Assembly: GCF_006335145.1 (NCBI RefSeq)
Contig: NZ_VDMN01000008.1
Coordinates: 143,449 to 207,448, forward strand
Source: Aliirhizobium smilacinae
Lineage (GTDB): Bacteria > Pseudomonadota > Alphaproteobacteria > Rhizobiales > Rhizobiaceae
Length of the DNA: 64,000 bases
Direction of reading: 5' to 3'
This document shows, in pieces, positions 25,778 through 35,424 of this stretch; within the stretch, counting starts at the first letter, position 1; the number at the start of each line of letters is the position of its first letter. Position numbers and translations under genes: made by a program. Below the pieces are notes generated by a model. That model was not told the DNA's origin. It saw only the letters and a program-made list of their open reading frames with translations, and did not search any database.

Positions 25778-28700
25778 CGGCTTCACTCTCTCCGTCGTCA
25801 TCAGCGGTGGACCATTCGGCAACCCGGGCGAGGTGATCGTATTCGCCACCGAAATCGCCTTGCGAATATGGCACCAGCCGCGATGCGAAGCCGGCATCGC
25901 CGCTTCTCAGTTTCAGCACGAACTTGGTCAGCTGATCGATCGATTCCTGGGCCAGGTCGATGGCCGATTTCGGCTGCCGTTTGGCGGTAGCCGACGATCC
26001 CTCGTTATTGACCCGCTCCGATTTGAACCGGTCTCCGGGTCTCAGGCGTACATAAAGAAGGTCGCCCGGCTGCTGCACGCCCATCGCCTTGAAGGCGCCG
26101 GCCTGCAGTGCCGCAGCTTCCAGCGCAAGCTGCGGGTCAAGCAGCGCGCGAGCCTGCGAAACGGAGGGGCTGAGGCCCGTCTTATAGTCGACGATGTCTG
26201 CATTTCCCGAACCCATCAGATCGATCCGGTCGGCAATGCCGGTTACCCGGATGCCGGCCGTTTCCACCTCGAACCCGGCACCGGCCTCGGTCACCGTGCT
26301 GCGCACATCCGGCGCACGCTTTTCCTCCCAGTCGAGAAAGGCCCGCGCCACCTCGGCGAAACGCGGCCGCCAGACCCGGTCGATATGCGGCGGCAACCGT
26401 TCTGCGTCGAACAGTTCCTGCGTAATCCGCGCCATGGATTCACGTGAAACAGGTGTGCCGGGCTTGTGGCGTTCGCGCGTGTAGCGGTCGATGATCGCAT
26501 GATAGAGATTGCCGCGCTCCCGTGCGCCCGGATCTTCGTTAAACGGCGCCAGCGGATCGAGCTTCAGGATGCGGCGGGCGTAAACGGAATAGGGGTCGCG
26601 TCGCAGCCGGCCCACTTCGCTGAACGAGTATTTCACCGGCTGCAGCTCCGCCGGCGGCCTCGGGGCAGGGCGCTTCGTCGGGGGCTGGTTTTCGCCCTGG
26701 TCGATCAGCGATGCCCAATGGCGGTAATCCTCGCCGCGCGCTTTCAACCCGTCGGCAAAAGCCTTGCCGCCAAGCGCCAGCAATCTCTGCAGCCAGCGGG
26801 AAGCAACCGTCGGCGTCGCGCCTTGCCGAAGCGATCGGGACAGGATCAGGTTGCGCGTACCGCAGGCCATTTCGAAGTCATGCGCCAGCTGGCCGATACG
26901 CCGCTCCGGCGGCTCCAGGCCCATGTCGGTTTTCATCGAACGCGACAGGAACGGGTTGTTGACCGTCTGGCCCGGCCACGAACCTTCATTCAGCCCGCCG
27001 AGGATCATCGTGTCGACGCTCTGCAGCCGCGCTTCTAGCGTGCCGAAGATGAATACCCGCGGATGCGCCAGCGACCGCGGTTTCACCGCTCCGCCGGTGG
27101 TCAGCGCCATGACGATATCGATCCATTGCGGACCATCCGCATCGATCTGGCCATCGGTCTCCATCACTTCGGCAAGCAGGCTGGAAAGCTGCTCGCCCGC
27201 TTCACCGGACCAGAGTCCGGCGAGATCGCCCCGCTCGTCGATGGCAATCGCCTCCAGCGCCTTGCCGGTGCGGCTCGCCCATTCGGAAAGCGGCAGTTTC
27301 GCCGTCAGCCCGCGACCGTCCGCGCGACGATGAACGAAGGCGCTGACCAGCGGCTCGACTGCCTCCGTAATCCGTCGCGCCACATCACGTGCGATGTCGA
27401 CCGCATCTTCCGGCAACGAGTTGCGCCATTGCGGCGTATGCCGCTCTTCCACCAATGCCACAAGCTGGCTCTCGAGCAGCGGCTCGAGCGTCGAAATATC
27501 CATCTCTCCGACACCGCCGCGCAGCGCCAGCACCTCGAGCGCATCGATCGCGGTTCTCAGATCGGCGGCGGGCAGGCCGAGACGCATCAGCGGATGTTTC
27601 ATCAACCCGACGATCGCCACCGGATCGCCGGGCCGAAGCGCGGCTTCCAGAAGCAGCTGGGTCAGGGTCCCCTGCGGTGTGCCTGAGAGCGCTGAACCGG
27701 CCGAATCATCGGCGAGAATACCGAACCGGGCAAGCTCTGCCGTCACGCGCCGGCCAAGTGCGCGGTCGGGCGTGATCAGCGCCGCCTGCGCCGCACCACC
27801 ATTCCGGCCGGGTTTCTGCAATGCCAGACGCAGCGCGATGGCGATCGCCACCGCTTCCTCGCGTTCATTGGCCGCCTCGATCAGTGATACGTTTGCAAAA
27901 GCCTGTCCAAGCGCTTCCGGATCGGCATCGTCGCGCCATTCGCTCCAGCGGTCTGTCGCCTTGGCCGGAACCAGCGCCTGCGAGATCGCTGCTGCCCGGA
28001 ATGCAAGATCGGCCGGCACGTCTCCGATGATCCCGACATCCTCTCGGGTCGCGCCGATCTTCTTCAACAGCTTGGAAAGCCCGAATTGCGAATGGCTGCG
28101 GCTGGCGGGATCAGGCTTTCCGTCAAAACTTTCTTCGCCGACAATTGCCCATTGTTCGTCCGGCATCGACATGTCGAGGCCCGGAAGCACCACAGTGCCG
28201 TTCGGTAGCCGGGAGATTGCCGCGATCAGCTCCGCCGCCGCCGGCACGGAACCCGTCGAACCGGCCACGATGACAGGACCCCTATGCTCCCGTTCCCCGA
28301 TGCGCCGGGCTTCGCTCTGCAGGATCGCGGCACGATGTTTCGCCGGCGAAGAGCGTTTCAGCTCCTCCAGCCGAACAGGCCAGAAGGCACTGGCAATCTT
28401 CAGGAACTCGGCGGTCAGCTGCCACCACAGCGCATGTTCGCCGGTCTGAAGATTGTCGAGATCCGCCCAGTCGCGCTCTTCCGTCTCGATCGCGTCGAGC
28501 AGTTCGGCAAGTGCGCGGGCAAGCCATATCGCATCCGCCGGGCTTGCCGGGGCAACAAGCGGCGATTCGGAATGCACGTCGAGCACGATCTTCGGCAACT
28601 GGTTGCGCCAGGCAAGGATCAGCCGGCCGAGTTCGAGCAGCCGTGCAGTGCTCCCGATCGGTAGCGCCATGTCCATCTCTTCCGGCGCCACGAGATCGAA

Positions 28701-28973
28701 AAAGCCGCTGTCGTCATCCGTCTCGCCAAGCGGCCGGATCACCGGCAGGATGGCCGCACGGCCGCCCAGAAGATCGACGAATTCCGAGCGCAGCACACGG
28801 GCGGAACGCCGTGTCGGCACGAAGATCGTCACATCCGCCAGTGAAAGCGGGTCCGACGGATCGTATCGAAAATCCTCGTTCAGCCGGCCGTCGCAAAGGG
28901 CTGTCGCAAGCGTCTTGAGGAACGGCGCGCCCGAGGGGATCGAAAACAAACGCTTGTTCCGGGCAACCGGCAT
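25770..28973 (-). CDS. addB: Double-strand break repair protein AddB (alphaproteobacterial type)
   Basis: Second subunit of the AddAB helicase-nuclease. The 1067-aa product begins MPVARNKRLFSIPSGAPFLK. It has a GTIFVPTRRSARVL-like early block (here VTIFVPTRRSARVL), an inactivated helicase-like middle, and a C-terminal nuclease with VTGIADRIDLMG and ADIVDYKTG. The four cysteines that hold an iron-sulfur cluster in Bacillus AddB are absent: the nuclease region (about residues 800-1067) has no Cys at all. It begins 3 bp after murU and overlaps addA. A parS-like site lies inside it at 26436-26451. Confidence 0.94.
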   Translation of the reverse strand: MPVARNKRLFSIPSGAPFLKTLATALCDGRLNEDFRYDPSDPLSLADVTIFVPTRRSARVLRSEFVDLLGGRAAILPVIRPLGETDDDSGFFDLVAPEEMDMALPIGSTARLLELGRLILAWRNQLPKIVLDVHSESPLVAPASPADAIWLARALAELLDAIETEERDWADLDNLQTGEHALWWQLTAEFLKIASAFWPVRLEELKRSSPAKHRAAILQSEARRIGEREHRGPVIVAGSTGSVPAAAELIAAISRLPNGTVVLPGLDMSMPDEQWAIVGEESFDGKPDPASRSHSQFGLSKLLKKIGATREDVGIIGDVPADLAFRAAAISQALVPAKATDRWSEWRDDADPEALGQAFANVSLIEAANEREEAVAIAIALRLALQKPGRNGGAAQAALITPDRALGRRVTAELARFGILADDSAGSALSGTPQGTLTQLLLEAALRPGDPVAIVGLMKHPLMRLGLPAADLRTAIDALEVLALRGGVGEMDISTLEPLLESQLVALVEERHTPQWRNSLPEDAVDIARDVARRITEAVEPLVSAFVHRRADGRGLTAKLPLSEWASRTGKALEAIAIDERGDLAGLWSGEAGEQLSSLLAEVMETDGQIDADGPQWIDIVMALTTGGAVKPRSLAHPRVFIFGTLEARLQSVDTMILGGLNEGSWPGQTVNNPFLSRSMKTDMGLEPPERRIGQLAHDFEMACGTRNLILSRSLRQGATPTVASRWLQRLLALGGKAFADGLKARGEDYRHWASLIDQGENQPPTKRPAPRPPAELQPVKYSFSEVGRLRRDPYSVYARRILKLDPLAPFNEDPGARERGNLYHAIIDRYTRERHKPGTPVSRESMARITQELFDAERLPPHIDRVWRPRFAEVARAFLDWEEKRAPDVRSTVTEAGAGFEVETAGIRVTGIADRIDLMGSGNADIVDYKTGLSPSVSQARALLDPQLALEAAALQAGAFKAMGVQQPGDLLYVRLRPGDRFKSERVNNEGSSATAKRQPKSAIDLAQESIDQLTKFVLKLRSGDAGFASRLVPYSQGDFGGEYDHLARVAEWSTADDDGESEADE
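26436..26451. promoter_or_regulatory. parS: parS-like ParB-binding site inside addB
   Basis: GGATTCACGTGAAACA, 14 of 16 to the parS consensus and identical to the copy at 21780-21795. It lies within the addB coding sequence, in the segment encoding the nuclease domain. Confidence 0.78.
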
Positions 28974-28976
28974 GTC

Positions 28977-29717
28977 TCAAACCTTTCCGGAATGACGTTT
29001 TATGACGGCTTCGGCGAGTGGCAGGGCCTCTGGCGTGCCGACCGTGATCCATTCGCCATCCATGACGATACCGAAAAGCCGGCCTTTTTCGATCGCCTTG
29101 TCGAAATAGATATTCAGGTTGAACGCATCATCCGGTGCGTCGTCGAGAAGCGCGGAATGCAGGACGATTGCGCCGGCATAGACAAGCGGCCGTTCGCCAT
29201 CGACATATCTCGCAAGCCGGCCATCCGCATCAAGCTGGAAATCCTTCTTGCCGTTATGGCCCGTCGTGTGGTCCAGCGGCACGCAGAGAAGTGCCATGTC
29301 CATCATTTCAGGATCGAAATACCCGGCTAACCGCTGCAGATTGGTGGGAGAACCCGATTTTTCGCCGATCCAGAAAAGATCGGCATTCATCACATAGACG
29401 ATGCCGGGGTCGAGCAGCGCCAGACCCTTCTTCAGGCCCCCGCCGGAATTCATCAGCCCGGCGCGCTCGTCCGATACCGTGATCTCGAGCCGCGGATAGG
29501 CGGCAAGATGCGCTTCCATTCGGTCTGCGAAATGATGCACGTTGACGACCGTGCGTGTCACACCGGCATCCGCCAGCGCATCCAGCCCGTAATCGATCAT
29601 CGGCTTGCCGGCGACCGGCACGAGCGGTTTCGGCATCGTATCGGTAATCGGCTTGAGGCGCGTGCCGAGCCCGGCGGCAAGCACGACGGCCTGCGTGATA
29701 GAAGCCAATGTCATCAT
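28977..29717 (-). CDS. murU: Nucleotidyltransferase, probable N-acetylmuramate-1-phosphate uridylyltransferase MurU
   Basis: In the peptidoglycan recycling route of Pseudomonas and relatives, MurU makes UDP-MurNAc from MurNAc-1-phosphate supplied by AmgK. The 246-aa product has the nucleotidyltransferase signature VVLAAGLGTRLKPITD near residue 11 and then PKPLVPVAGKPMIDY; VMNADLFW near 110 holds a metal-binding Asp. It lies 12 bp after a gene whose C-terminal part is AmgK-like, so the assignment rests largely on that pairing. A general sugar-phosphate nucleotidyltransferase role is the alternative. Either ATG at 29717 or 29714 may be used. Confidence 0.85.
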   Translation of the reverse strand: MMTLASITQAVVLAAGLGTRLKPITDTMPKPLVPVAGKPMIDYGLDALADAGVTRTVVNVHHFADRMEAHLAAYPRLEITVSDERAGLMNSGGGLKKGLALLDPGIVYVMNADLFWIGEKSGSPTNLQRLAGYFDPEMMDMALLCVPLDHTTGHNGKKDFQLDADGRLARYVDGERPLVYAGAIVLHSALLDDAPDDAFNLNIYFDKAIEKGRLFGIVMDGEWITVGTPEALPLAEAVIKRHSGKV

Positions 29718-29729
29718 CGATCGCCGTAT

Positions 29730-31253
29730 TTATGATTCGGGAAATTCTATTCCAGCCCGCGCGCACCAATCCCGCAAGGGGGAAAGGGCCTCATGCGCCA
29801 GCGCCGTGGAGAGATGGCGCAAGGTGCGCGGCATGTGCTGCAGGTATTGGGGTTTGCCGTCCCGTTCCTTCAGTCGCACCCAGAGCCCGGCCAGCTTACA
29901 GTTCCGCTGTACGGCCATGATTGCCCAGGCTTTCAGAAAGCCCGGCTCGTCGAAGGCCCCGGGGGGAGAGCTGAGCGACCGGCGAAGCGCCAGATAGTCG
30001 ATCATCATCTGGTCGGCCAGCGACTTGGGAATATCGACACGGGCGTCCTGCACGATCGAGGCAAGATCATAGGTCGTCGGCCCGATCATCGCATCCTGGA
30101 AATCGATCAGTCCGACGCGGCGTACGCCGGATTGTTGCGGCTGCCAGATGATGTTGGGCGAGTGGAAATCCCGCAGCAGCAGGTTCTTTTCCGCATCCGC
30201 GAGTTCGCCGATCAACCCGTCCCAGATCGAAAGATACTCCTGCCGCTCTTCCTCGCTTGGCTGTGCGCCGCGTTTCCACGGCAGGTACCAGTCGAGCAGC
30301 AGCCGGGCTTCCATCTTCATTGCCGTCGGATCGAAATCCGGCACATGGTGAATGGGGCCGCCCTCGATCGGCAGATCCTGCCGCAGCTCGTGGCCATGCA
30401 GAAAAGCGAGCGCAACAACGCTTTCGCGATAACGATCCTCGATCGGCTGGCCGTCCCCATCGAGCACGCCTTCCTGCCCAAGATTTTCGATCAGTAGAAT
30501 CCCCTGATCGTAATCCACATGCGGCACTTCGGGTGCCGTAAGCCCGATGCCGCGCAGATATTGCGAGATCGCCACGAAGGGCCGGGCATCTTCTGCGATA
30601 TGAGCGACCTTCGGATAGGGTTTTCCATCCAGCACCGGCGGACCTTCCGGCCGTTTCGGCCAGTCCATCAGCACCAAGGTCTCGCCGTCCTGCGTGGCAA
30701 CGCTCTCATAGGCACGCATCGAGGCATCACCGGTCAGAAACCTGCGGCGCGCGCCCGTATAACCATGCAGGGTCAGAAATTCGCGAATGGCCAGCACCCG
30801 ACAGATGCGGGAAAGGGCAGGGGCCGGTGCGGTGATCTTCACCCGCCGCCCTGCGCCCTCGTGTTCCAGCTTCAGGATGATCCGGTCGTAAGGCAGAAGT
30901 TTTCCCGCCATTTCCGGCCATTCCACAAGGCAGATGCCGCTCGAAAGCGCTTCGTCGAACCCGAGTTCGTCTAGCTCTGACGAATCACCAAGGCGATAAA
31001 GATCGAAATGCGCGATCGGGATGCGCGTTTCGTAGAGCTGGACCAGCGTAAAGGTCGGGCTAGGTACATCCAGATCTGCATCGTCGGCCATGGCGCGGAT
31101 CAGCGCCCGCGCGAGTGTCGATTTGCCTGCACCAAGATCGCCGGAAAGAGCAACGCAATCGCCCGCTTTCAACGCAAGCGCCAGATCCTCGCCGAATTCC
31201 TGTGTGTGCCGTTCGTCGGTAAGGATCAGCGTCAGCGCCTGGCCTTCACTCAT
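29730..31253 (-). CDS. Fused TsaE ATPase and AmgK-type aminoglycoside-fold kinase
   Basis: Two enzymes in one 507-aa chain. Residues 1-150 are TsaE, the ATPase partner in tRNA N6-threonylcarbamoyladenosine synthesis, with Walker A LSGDLGAGKSTLARALIRA near residue 37 and PSPTFTLVQLYE, HFDLYRLGD. Residues ~165-500 are an APH-fold kinase like AmgK (N-acetylmuramate/N-acetylglucosamine kinase), with the catalytic LLLRDFHSPNIIW and metal-binding VGLIDFQDAMIG. The fusion is known in alphaproteobacteria. The start overlaps the divL stop (ATGA), and murU follows at 12 bp, giving a kinase-uridylyltransferase pair for cell-wall sugar recycling. Confidence 0.9.
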   Translation of the reverse strand: MSEGQALTLILTDERHTQEFGEDLALALKAGDCVALSGDLGAGKSTLARALIRAMADDADLDVPSPTFTLVQLYETRIPIAHFDLYRLGDSSELDELGFDEALSSGICLVEWPEMAGKLLPYDRIILKLEHEGAGRRVKITAPAPALSRICRVLAIREFLTLHGYTGARRRFLTGDASMRAYESVATQDGETLVLMDWPKRPEGPPVLDGKPYPKVAHIAEDARPFVAISQYLRGIGLTAPEVPHVDYDQGILLIENLGQEGVLDGDGQPIEDRYRESVVALAFLHGHELRQDLPIEGGPIHHVPDFDPTAMKMEARLLLDWYLPWKRGAQPSEEERQEYLSIWDGLIGELADAEKNLLLRDFHSPNIIWQPQQSGVRRVGLIDFQDAMIGPTTYDLASIVQDARVDIPKSLADQMMIDYLALRRSLSSPPGAFDEPGFLKAWAIMAVQRNCKLAGLWVRLKERDGKPQYLQHMPRTLRHLSTALAHEALSPLRDWCARAGIEFPES

Positions 31254-33817
31254 TCGGCCGCGACCGAATGGATCGAGGAACTGGCCGGAATGCGGCAGGT
31301 GACGGTTGTCCCTTCACCGGCGCGGCTGTCGATGCTGACGTCACCGCTATGCAGATGGACAAAACTTTCGACGATCGAAAGGCCGAGGCCTGCGCCGCTG
31401 CGCTTGCCGTCCTTGGCCTGCGCTTTGAACCGGTCGAACACGGTCTTGAGCATGTCGGGCGGAATGCCGGGGCCGCGGTCGCGCACCGAGAAGAACACGT
31501 TTGCCGGATCGCGCCAGCAGTTGAGCGTGATCGTCGAGTTTTCCGGCGAAAAATTCGTCGCGTTGGTCAGAAGCTTGATGAGGATCTGCTTCAGGCGCTG
31601 CTGGTCCGCCACGATCGTGCCCATGCCGGCCGGCGCGATGATCTCCAGCGTCATGTTGTTTTCCTGCAGCCGGTCGGCGATCTGCATCGCCACTTCGTCC
31701 AGCAGGTCCTCGATCGCCAGCTCCGAATAGTTGAGCTCCATGATGCCCGCATCGACGGTGGCGAGATCGAGGATATCGTTGACGATCGTCAGCAGAACCG
31801 AAGAGGAGGTCGAGATATGGTCGATATATTCGGCCTGGCGATCGTTCAGCGAACCGATGCCGGGTGTCTTCAAAAGATCGGTGAAGCCGATGATATTGGT
31901 CAGCGGCGAGCGCAGCTCGTAGGAGACGTGCTGGACGAAATCGTTCTTCAGCTCGTCGGCCTTGCGCAGCGCCTCGTTCTTCTCTTTCAGCGCCTTTTCA
32001 GCCCGTACACTCGCCGTCATGTCGACGAAGGTCAGCATGGTTTGTGCGTTCGGCAGAGGCGTGACCGCGTAGTCGAGGATCAGGCCGGAATAGAGCTCGA
32101 ACGTTCCGTCGAGCGCCGGTCTTTCGTCGTCGAAAGCAGTCAGGGCCTGCGTGAACCTGCGCCAGCCGTCCGGCTCGGCATAGGACGACGCACATGCCGC
32201 TTCGATCGTCTTGATATGTGTTCCGGGTTCGGCCTGTTCGGCGGTAATACCCCAGAGCGCACGGAACGCGGGGTTCGAAAGACGGATGCGCCCATCAGGG
32301 CCGAAAACAGCGACGCCTTCGGTCAGGTGGTCGATGGTCTCGCCCTGAACCTGCACCAGCGTGTTGTAGCGTGCCTCGAGATCGACCTGTTCTGTCAGGT
32401 TCTCGAATACCCATGTAGCGCCGCCTTGCGGATGAGCCGTGGCGATGACGCGCAAGGTCTGGCCGTTCGGCAGATGCCAGGTGTCGGTCTGCGTGTCGAG
32501 CGCCTGATAGACGGCGAGCGCCGTGTCTTTCCAGTTCCTCCAGTTCAGCTGTTCCGGAAGCTTTCCGTTCGAGCGAAGACGATCCAGCAATTCGCTATTG
32601 TCCGGCTTCGATTCCAGGAACGGCAGATCCAGATCCCACAGCTGCATGAAGGCCTGGTTATAGAATTGCAGTTGGCGTTTGTTGTCGAAAATGGCGACCG
32701 GGGTGGCGAGATGGTCCAGCGTTTCGGCATGGCTTTTCAACGTGCGCTTCAATTCTTCGCGCACTGTTTCCGCTTCGGAAACATCGATGGCCATGCCCAC
32801 GGACCCATCCGTCGTCACCACGTCGACCACGTCGAGCACGGTGCGATTGCCGTGTACGACAGTCGAAAGCCGATCATGGAACGGAGATGTGACGGTGGCC
32901 TTGGCCCTTATCATCTCGCGGCTCACGGTGCCGAGCAGTTCGCGTCCCTCTTGCACCGCCCGTGCCGTATCGACAGCATCGACGGCTTCGCCATAGGCGT
33001 GGTTGACCCAGGCGAGTTTCCCTTGGGAATCGCGCCGCCAGACCGGCTGTTCGATGCTGTCCAGCAGCGATTGGAACATCGAGATCGAGCTGGTCAGCCG
33101 ATCACGTTCGATCTTGATTTCGGCAAGTTCGGCGCGAAGATTGTTGAGCGCGAGGAAGCGGACGAACGCTTTGCCGCCCGAAACCCGTCCCTGAACTTCA
33201 AGCACTTCGTCCCTGCTCGTCTCGATGACCATGTCGAAGCTGCGGGCATGGCTGCGCAACTCGTCGATTGCCTTTTCGAGTTCGGCGGCCGAACCGGCCC
33301 GCAGCCAGCGACCGAAGGCGAGGAATTCGCGATCTGCCTGCGGCGCACCCGTCTCGACGGGCAGCTGGCCGAGAAACTCGGCCTTCGACGCTCCGCTTTC
33401 CCAGACGACGATACGTCGGTTCTTGTCGGCGATCAGCGCTTCATATTTCGAGATCCGCTGCTGCGCATCCGACAGCGCGCCACGCATCTCTTCCGTCTCC
33501 GCTTCCATGTTGCCGCGCTGGCGCACCAGCCAGACGGTGGAAAGCAGTGCGGCACCCAGTGCGCCGATGACGACCGAAGAGACGATCACCTCAGCTGAAG
33601 AAAACAGTTGGGACGCGGCTCCATCCTGCGCAAAGGCAGCCGTCGGAAACGCGATCAGTGCCGTTCCGGAAAGCAGGGATCGGGCGATCCGCGCAAGCCG
33701 GGCATAGGTCGCATTTCCGTATCCGCTGCTCACGGAATACAGGTTTCTTGAAGCGCGCATGCGCAAGCCAGAAACTGGATCGGCCTGCTTTGACAGGCTC
33801 GTTTTTTTTACCGCCAT
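31250..33817 (-). CDS. divL: DivL-like PAS sensor kinase with Tyr in place of the phosphoacceptor His
   Basis: The 855-aa product has an N-terminal membrane region (residues ~45-110, with an AFA signal-like segment and a second hydrophobic stretch VIVSSVVIGALGAALLSTVW). PAS-type domains span about 250-600; a HisKA/HATPase core follows at 620-845. The H-box reads HVSYELRSPL, so residue 633 (codon 31919-31921, TAC) is Tyr where kinases have His. That is the hallmark of DivL, which controls CckA and hence CtrA in the alphaproteobacterial cell cycle. The ATPase boxes (LLTNATNFSP, RDRGPGIPP, GAGLGLSI) look intact. ATG 33817 is chosen; 33865 is an alternative. Confidence 0.88.
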   Translation of the reverse strand: MAVKKTSLSKQADPVSGLRMRASRNLYSVSSGYGNATYARLARIARSLLSGTALIAFPTAAFAQDGAASQLFSSAEVIVSSVVIGALGAALLSTVWLVRQRGNMEAETEEMRGALSDAQQRISKYEALIADKNRRIVVWESGASKAEFLGQLPVETGAPQADREFLAFGRWLRAGSAAELEKAIDELRSHARSFDMVIETSRDEVLEVQGRVSGGKAFVRFLALNNLRAELAEIKIERDRLTSSISMFQSLLDSIEQPVWRRDSQGKLAWVNHAYGEAVDAVDTARAVQEGRELLGTVSREMIRAKATVTSPFHDRLSTVVHGNRTVLDVVDVVTTDGSVGMAIDVSEAETVREELKRTLKSHAETLDHLATPVAIFDNKRQLQFYNQAFMQLWDLDLPFLESKPDNSELLDRLRSNGKLPEQLNWRNWKDTALAVYQALDTQTDTWHLPNGQTLRVIATAHPQGGATWVFENLTEQVDLEARYNTLVQVQGETIDHLTEGVAVFGPDGRIRLSNPAFRALWGITAEQAEPGTHIKTIEAACASSYAEPDGWRRFTQALTAFDDERPALDGTFELYSGLILDYAVTPLPNAQTMLTFVDMTASVRAEKALKEKNEALRKADELKNDFVQHVSYELRSPLTNIIGFTDLLKTPGIGSLNDRQAEYIDHISTSSSVLLTIVNDILDLATVDAGIMELNYSELAIEDLLDEVAMQIADRLQENNMTLEIIAPAGMGTIVADQQRLKQILIKLLTNATNFSPENSTITLNCWRDPANVFFSVRDRGPGIPPDMLKTVFDRFKAQAKDGKRSGAGLGLSIVESFVHLHSGDVSIDSRAGEGTTVTCRIPASSSIHSVAAE

Positions 33818-33965
33818 GACCGGTGTGTCTCCGTCCAATTGCCGCTCATCGACAAGACATACCACTTCGCACCTTGCCCGAAGCCGAATGGCCGAGAGGT
33901 CGAATCAAGTCCCAAAACAATACGTGTTCGATAGATAGGCGGGAAGGCATTACGGCAAAAAATAA

Positions 33966-33992
33966 GCCGCAGCCTTTTGTCAAGGCTGCGGC
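33966..33992 (-). terminator. Intrinsic terminator after ahcY
   Basis: Arms GCCGCAGCC and GGCTGCGGC around TTTTGTCAA; on the reverse strand the stem is followed by TTATTTTTT. It lies 30-60 bp beyond the ahcY stop. Confidence 0.88.
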
Positions 33993-34023
33993 CACAAGAT
34001 GTTGTGGATTAACCGGCTAGCTA

Positions 34024-35424
34024 TTAGTAGCGGTAGTGGTCTGCCTTGAACGGGCCCTGAGCCGGCACGCCGATATAGGCCGCCTGTTCGTCGGAAAGCG
34101 TCGAAAGCTTCACGCCGAGCTTGTCGAGGTGAAGACGTGCAACCTTCTCATCGAGGTGCTTCGGCAGGATATAGACGTCGTTCTTGTATTCACCTTCCTT
34201 GGTGAACAGCTCGATCTGGGCCAGCGTCTGGTTGGTGAACGAGGCGGACATGACGAAGGACGGGTGACCGGTGGCGTTGCCGAGGTTGAGCAGACGGCCT
34301 TCCGAAAGCAGGATCATCCGGTTGCCCTTCGGAAACTCGATGATGTCGACCTGCGGCTTGACGTTGGTCCACTTGAGGTTCTTCAGCGCTGCGACCTGGA
34401 TCTCGTTGTCGAAGTGGCCGATATTGCCGACGATCGCCATGTCCTTCATCTCGCGCATATGCTCGATGCGGATGACGTCCTTGTTGCCGGTCGTGGTGAT
34501 GAAGATGTCGGCAGACGACACGACGTCTTCCAGCGTGACGACTTCAAAACCGTCCATGGCGGCCTGCAGCGCGCAGATCGGATCGACTTCCGTCACCTTG
34601 ACGCGGGCGCCGGCGCCCTGAAGCGAAGCAGCCGAACCCTTGCCCACGTCGCCGTAACCGCAGACGACGGCAACCTTGCCGGCCATCATCACGTCGGTGC
34701 CGCGGCGAATGCCGTCGACCAGCGATTCCTTGCAGCCATATTTGTTGTCGAACTTCGACTTGGTGACCGAATCGTTGACGTTGATCGCCGGGAAGGGCAG
34801 CAAGCCCTTCTTCGACAGTTCGTACAGGCGGTGAACGCCCGTCGTGGTTTCTTCGGTGACACCCTTGATCGCATCACGCTGCTTGGTGAACCAGCCCGGC
34901 GATGCCTCAAGGCGCTTCTTGATCTGCGCGAAAAGGATCTCTTCTTCTTCCGAGGTCGGGTTGGAGAGAACGTCTTCACCAGCTTCGGCGCGGGCGCCGA
35001 GCAGGATATACATGGTGGCATCGCCGCCATCGTCGAGTATCATGTTGGAAAGGCCGCCATCGGCCCACTGGAAGATCTTGTCGGTATATTCCCAATATTC
35101 CGTCAGCGATTCACCCTTGACGGCAAACACCGGAATGCCGGCAGCTGCGATTGCAGCGGCAGCGTGGTCCTGGGTCGAGAAGATGTTGCAGGATGCCCAG
35201 CGAATATCGGCGCCGAGTTCCTTGAGTGTTTCGATCAAAACGGCTGTCTGGATCGTCATGTGCAGCGAACCGGTGATGCGCGCGCCCTTGAGCGGCTTGG
35301 TCGTGCCGAATTCTTCGCGGCAGGACATCAGGCCCGGCATTTCCGTCTCGGCAATGTCCAATTCCTTGCGGCCATAGGCGGCAAGATTGATATCCGCGAC
35401 GATGTAGTCCTTTTCACTGCTCAT
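34024..35424 (-). CDS. ahcY: Adenosylhomocysteinase
   Basis: Hydrolyses S-adenosylhomocysteine to adenosine and homocysteine, relieving product inhibition of methyltransferases. The 466-aa product begins MSSEKDYIVADINLAAYGRK and has the NAD-binding GYGDVGKGSAASLQG (near residue 255), SCNIFSTQDHAAAAI and the C-terminal PAQGPFKADHYRY ending expected of the family. ATG 35424 has GGAG seven bases upstream; the frame runs on to 35532 without family sequence. A perfect palindrome at 35538-35557 precedes it, probably a regulator site. Confidence 0.97.
   Translation of the reverse strand: MSSEKDYIVADINLAAYGRKELDIAETEMPGLMSCREEFGTTKPLKGARITGSLHMTIQTAVLIETLKELGADIRWASCNIFSTQDHAAAAIAAAGIPVFAVKGESLTEYWEYTDKIFQWADGGLSNMILDDGGDATMYILLGARAEAGEDVLSNPTSEEEEILFAQIKKRLEASPGWFTKQRDAIKGVTEETTTGVHRLYELSKKGLLPFPAINVNDSVTKSKFDNKYGCKESLVDGIRRGTDVMMAGKVAVVCGYGDVGKGSAASLQGAGARVKVTEVDPICALQAAMDGFEVVTLEDVVSSADIFITTTGNKDVIRIEHMREMKDMAIVGNIGHFDNEIQVAALKNLKWTNVKPQVDIIEFPKGNRMILLSEGRLLNLGNATGHPSFVMSASFTNQTLAQIELFTKEGEYKNDVYILPKHLDEKVARLHLDKLGVKLSTLSDEQAAYIGVPAQGPFKADHYRY

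Noticed and set aside
31268..33598. 776-aa forward open frame opposite divL
   Set aside because: Long only because GC-rich DivL coding leaves the antisense frame open; composition is Arg/His-rich with no domain.
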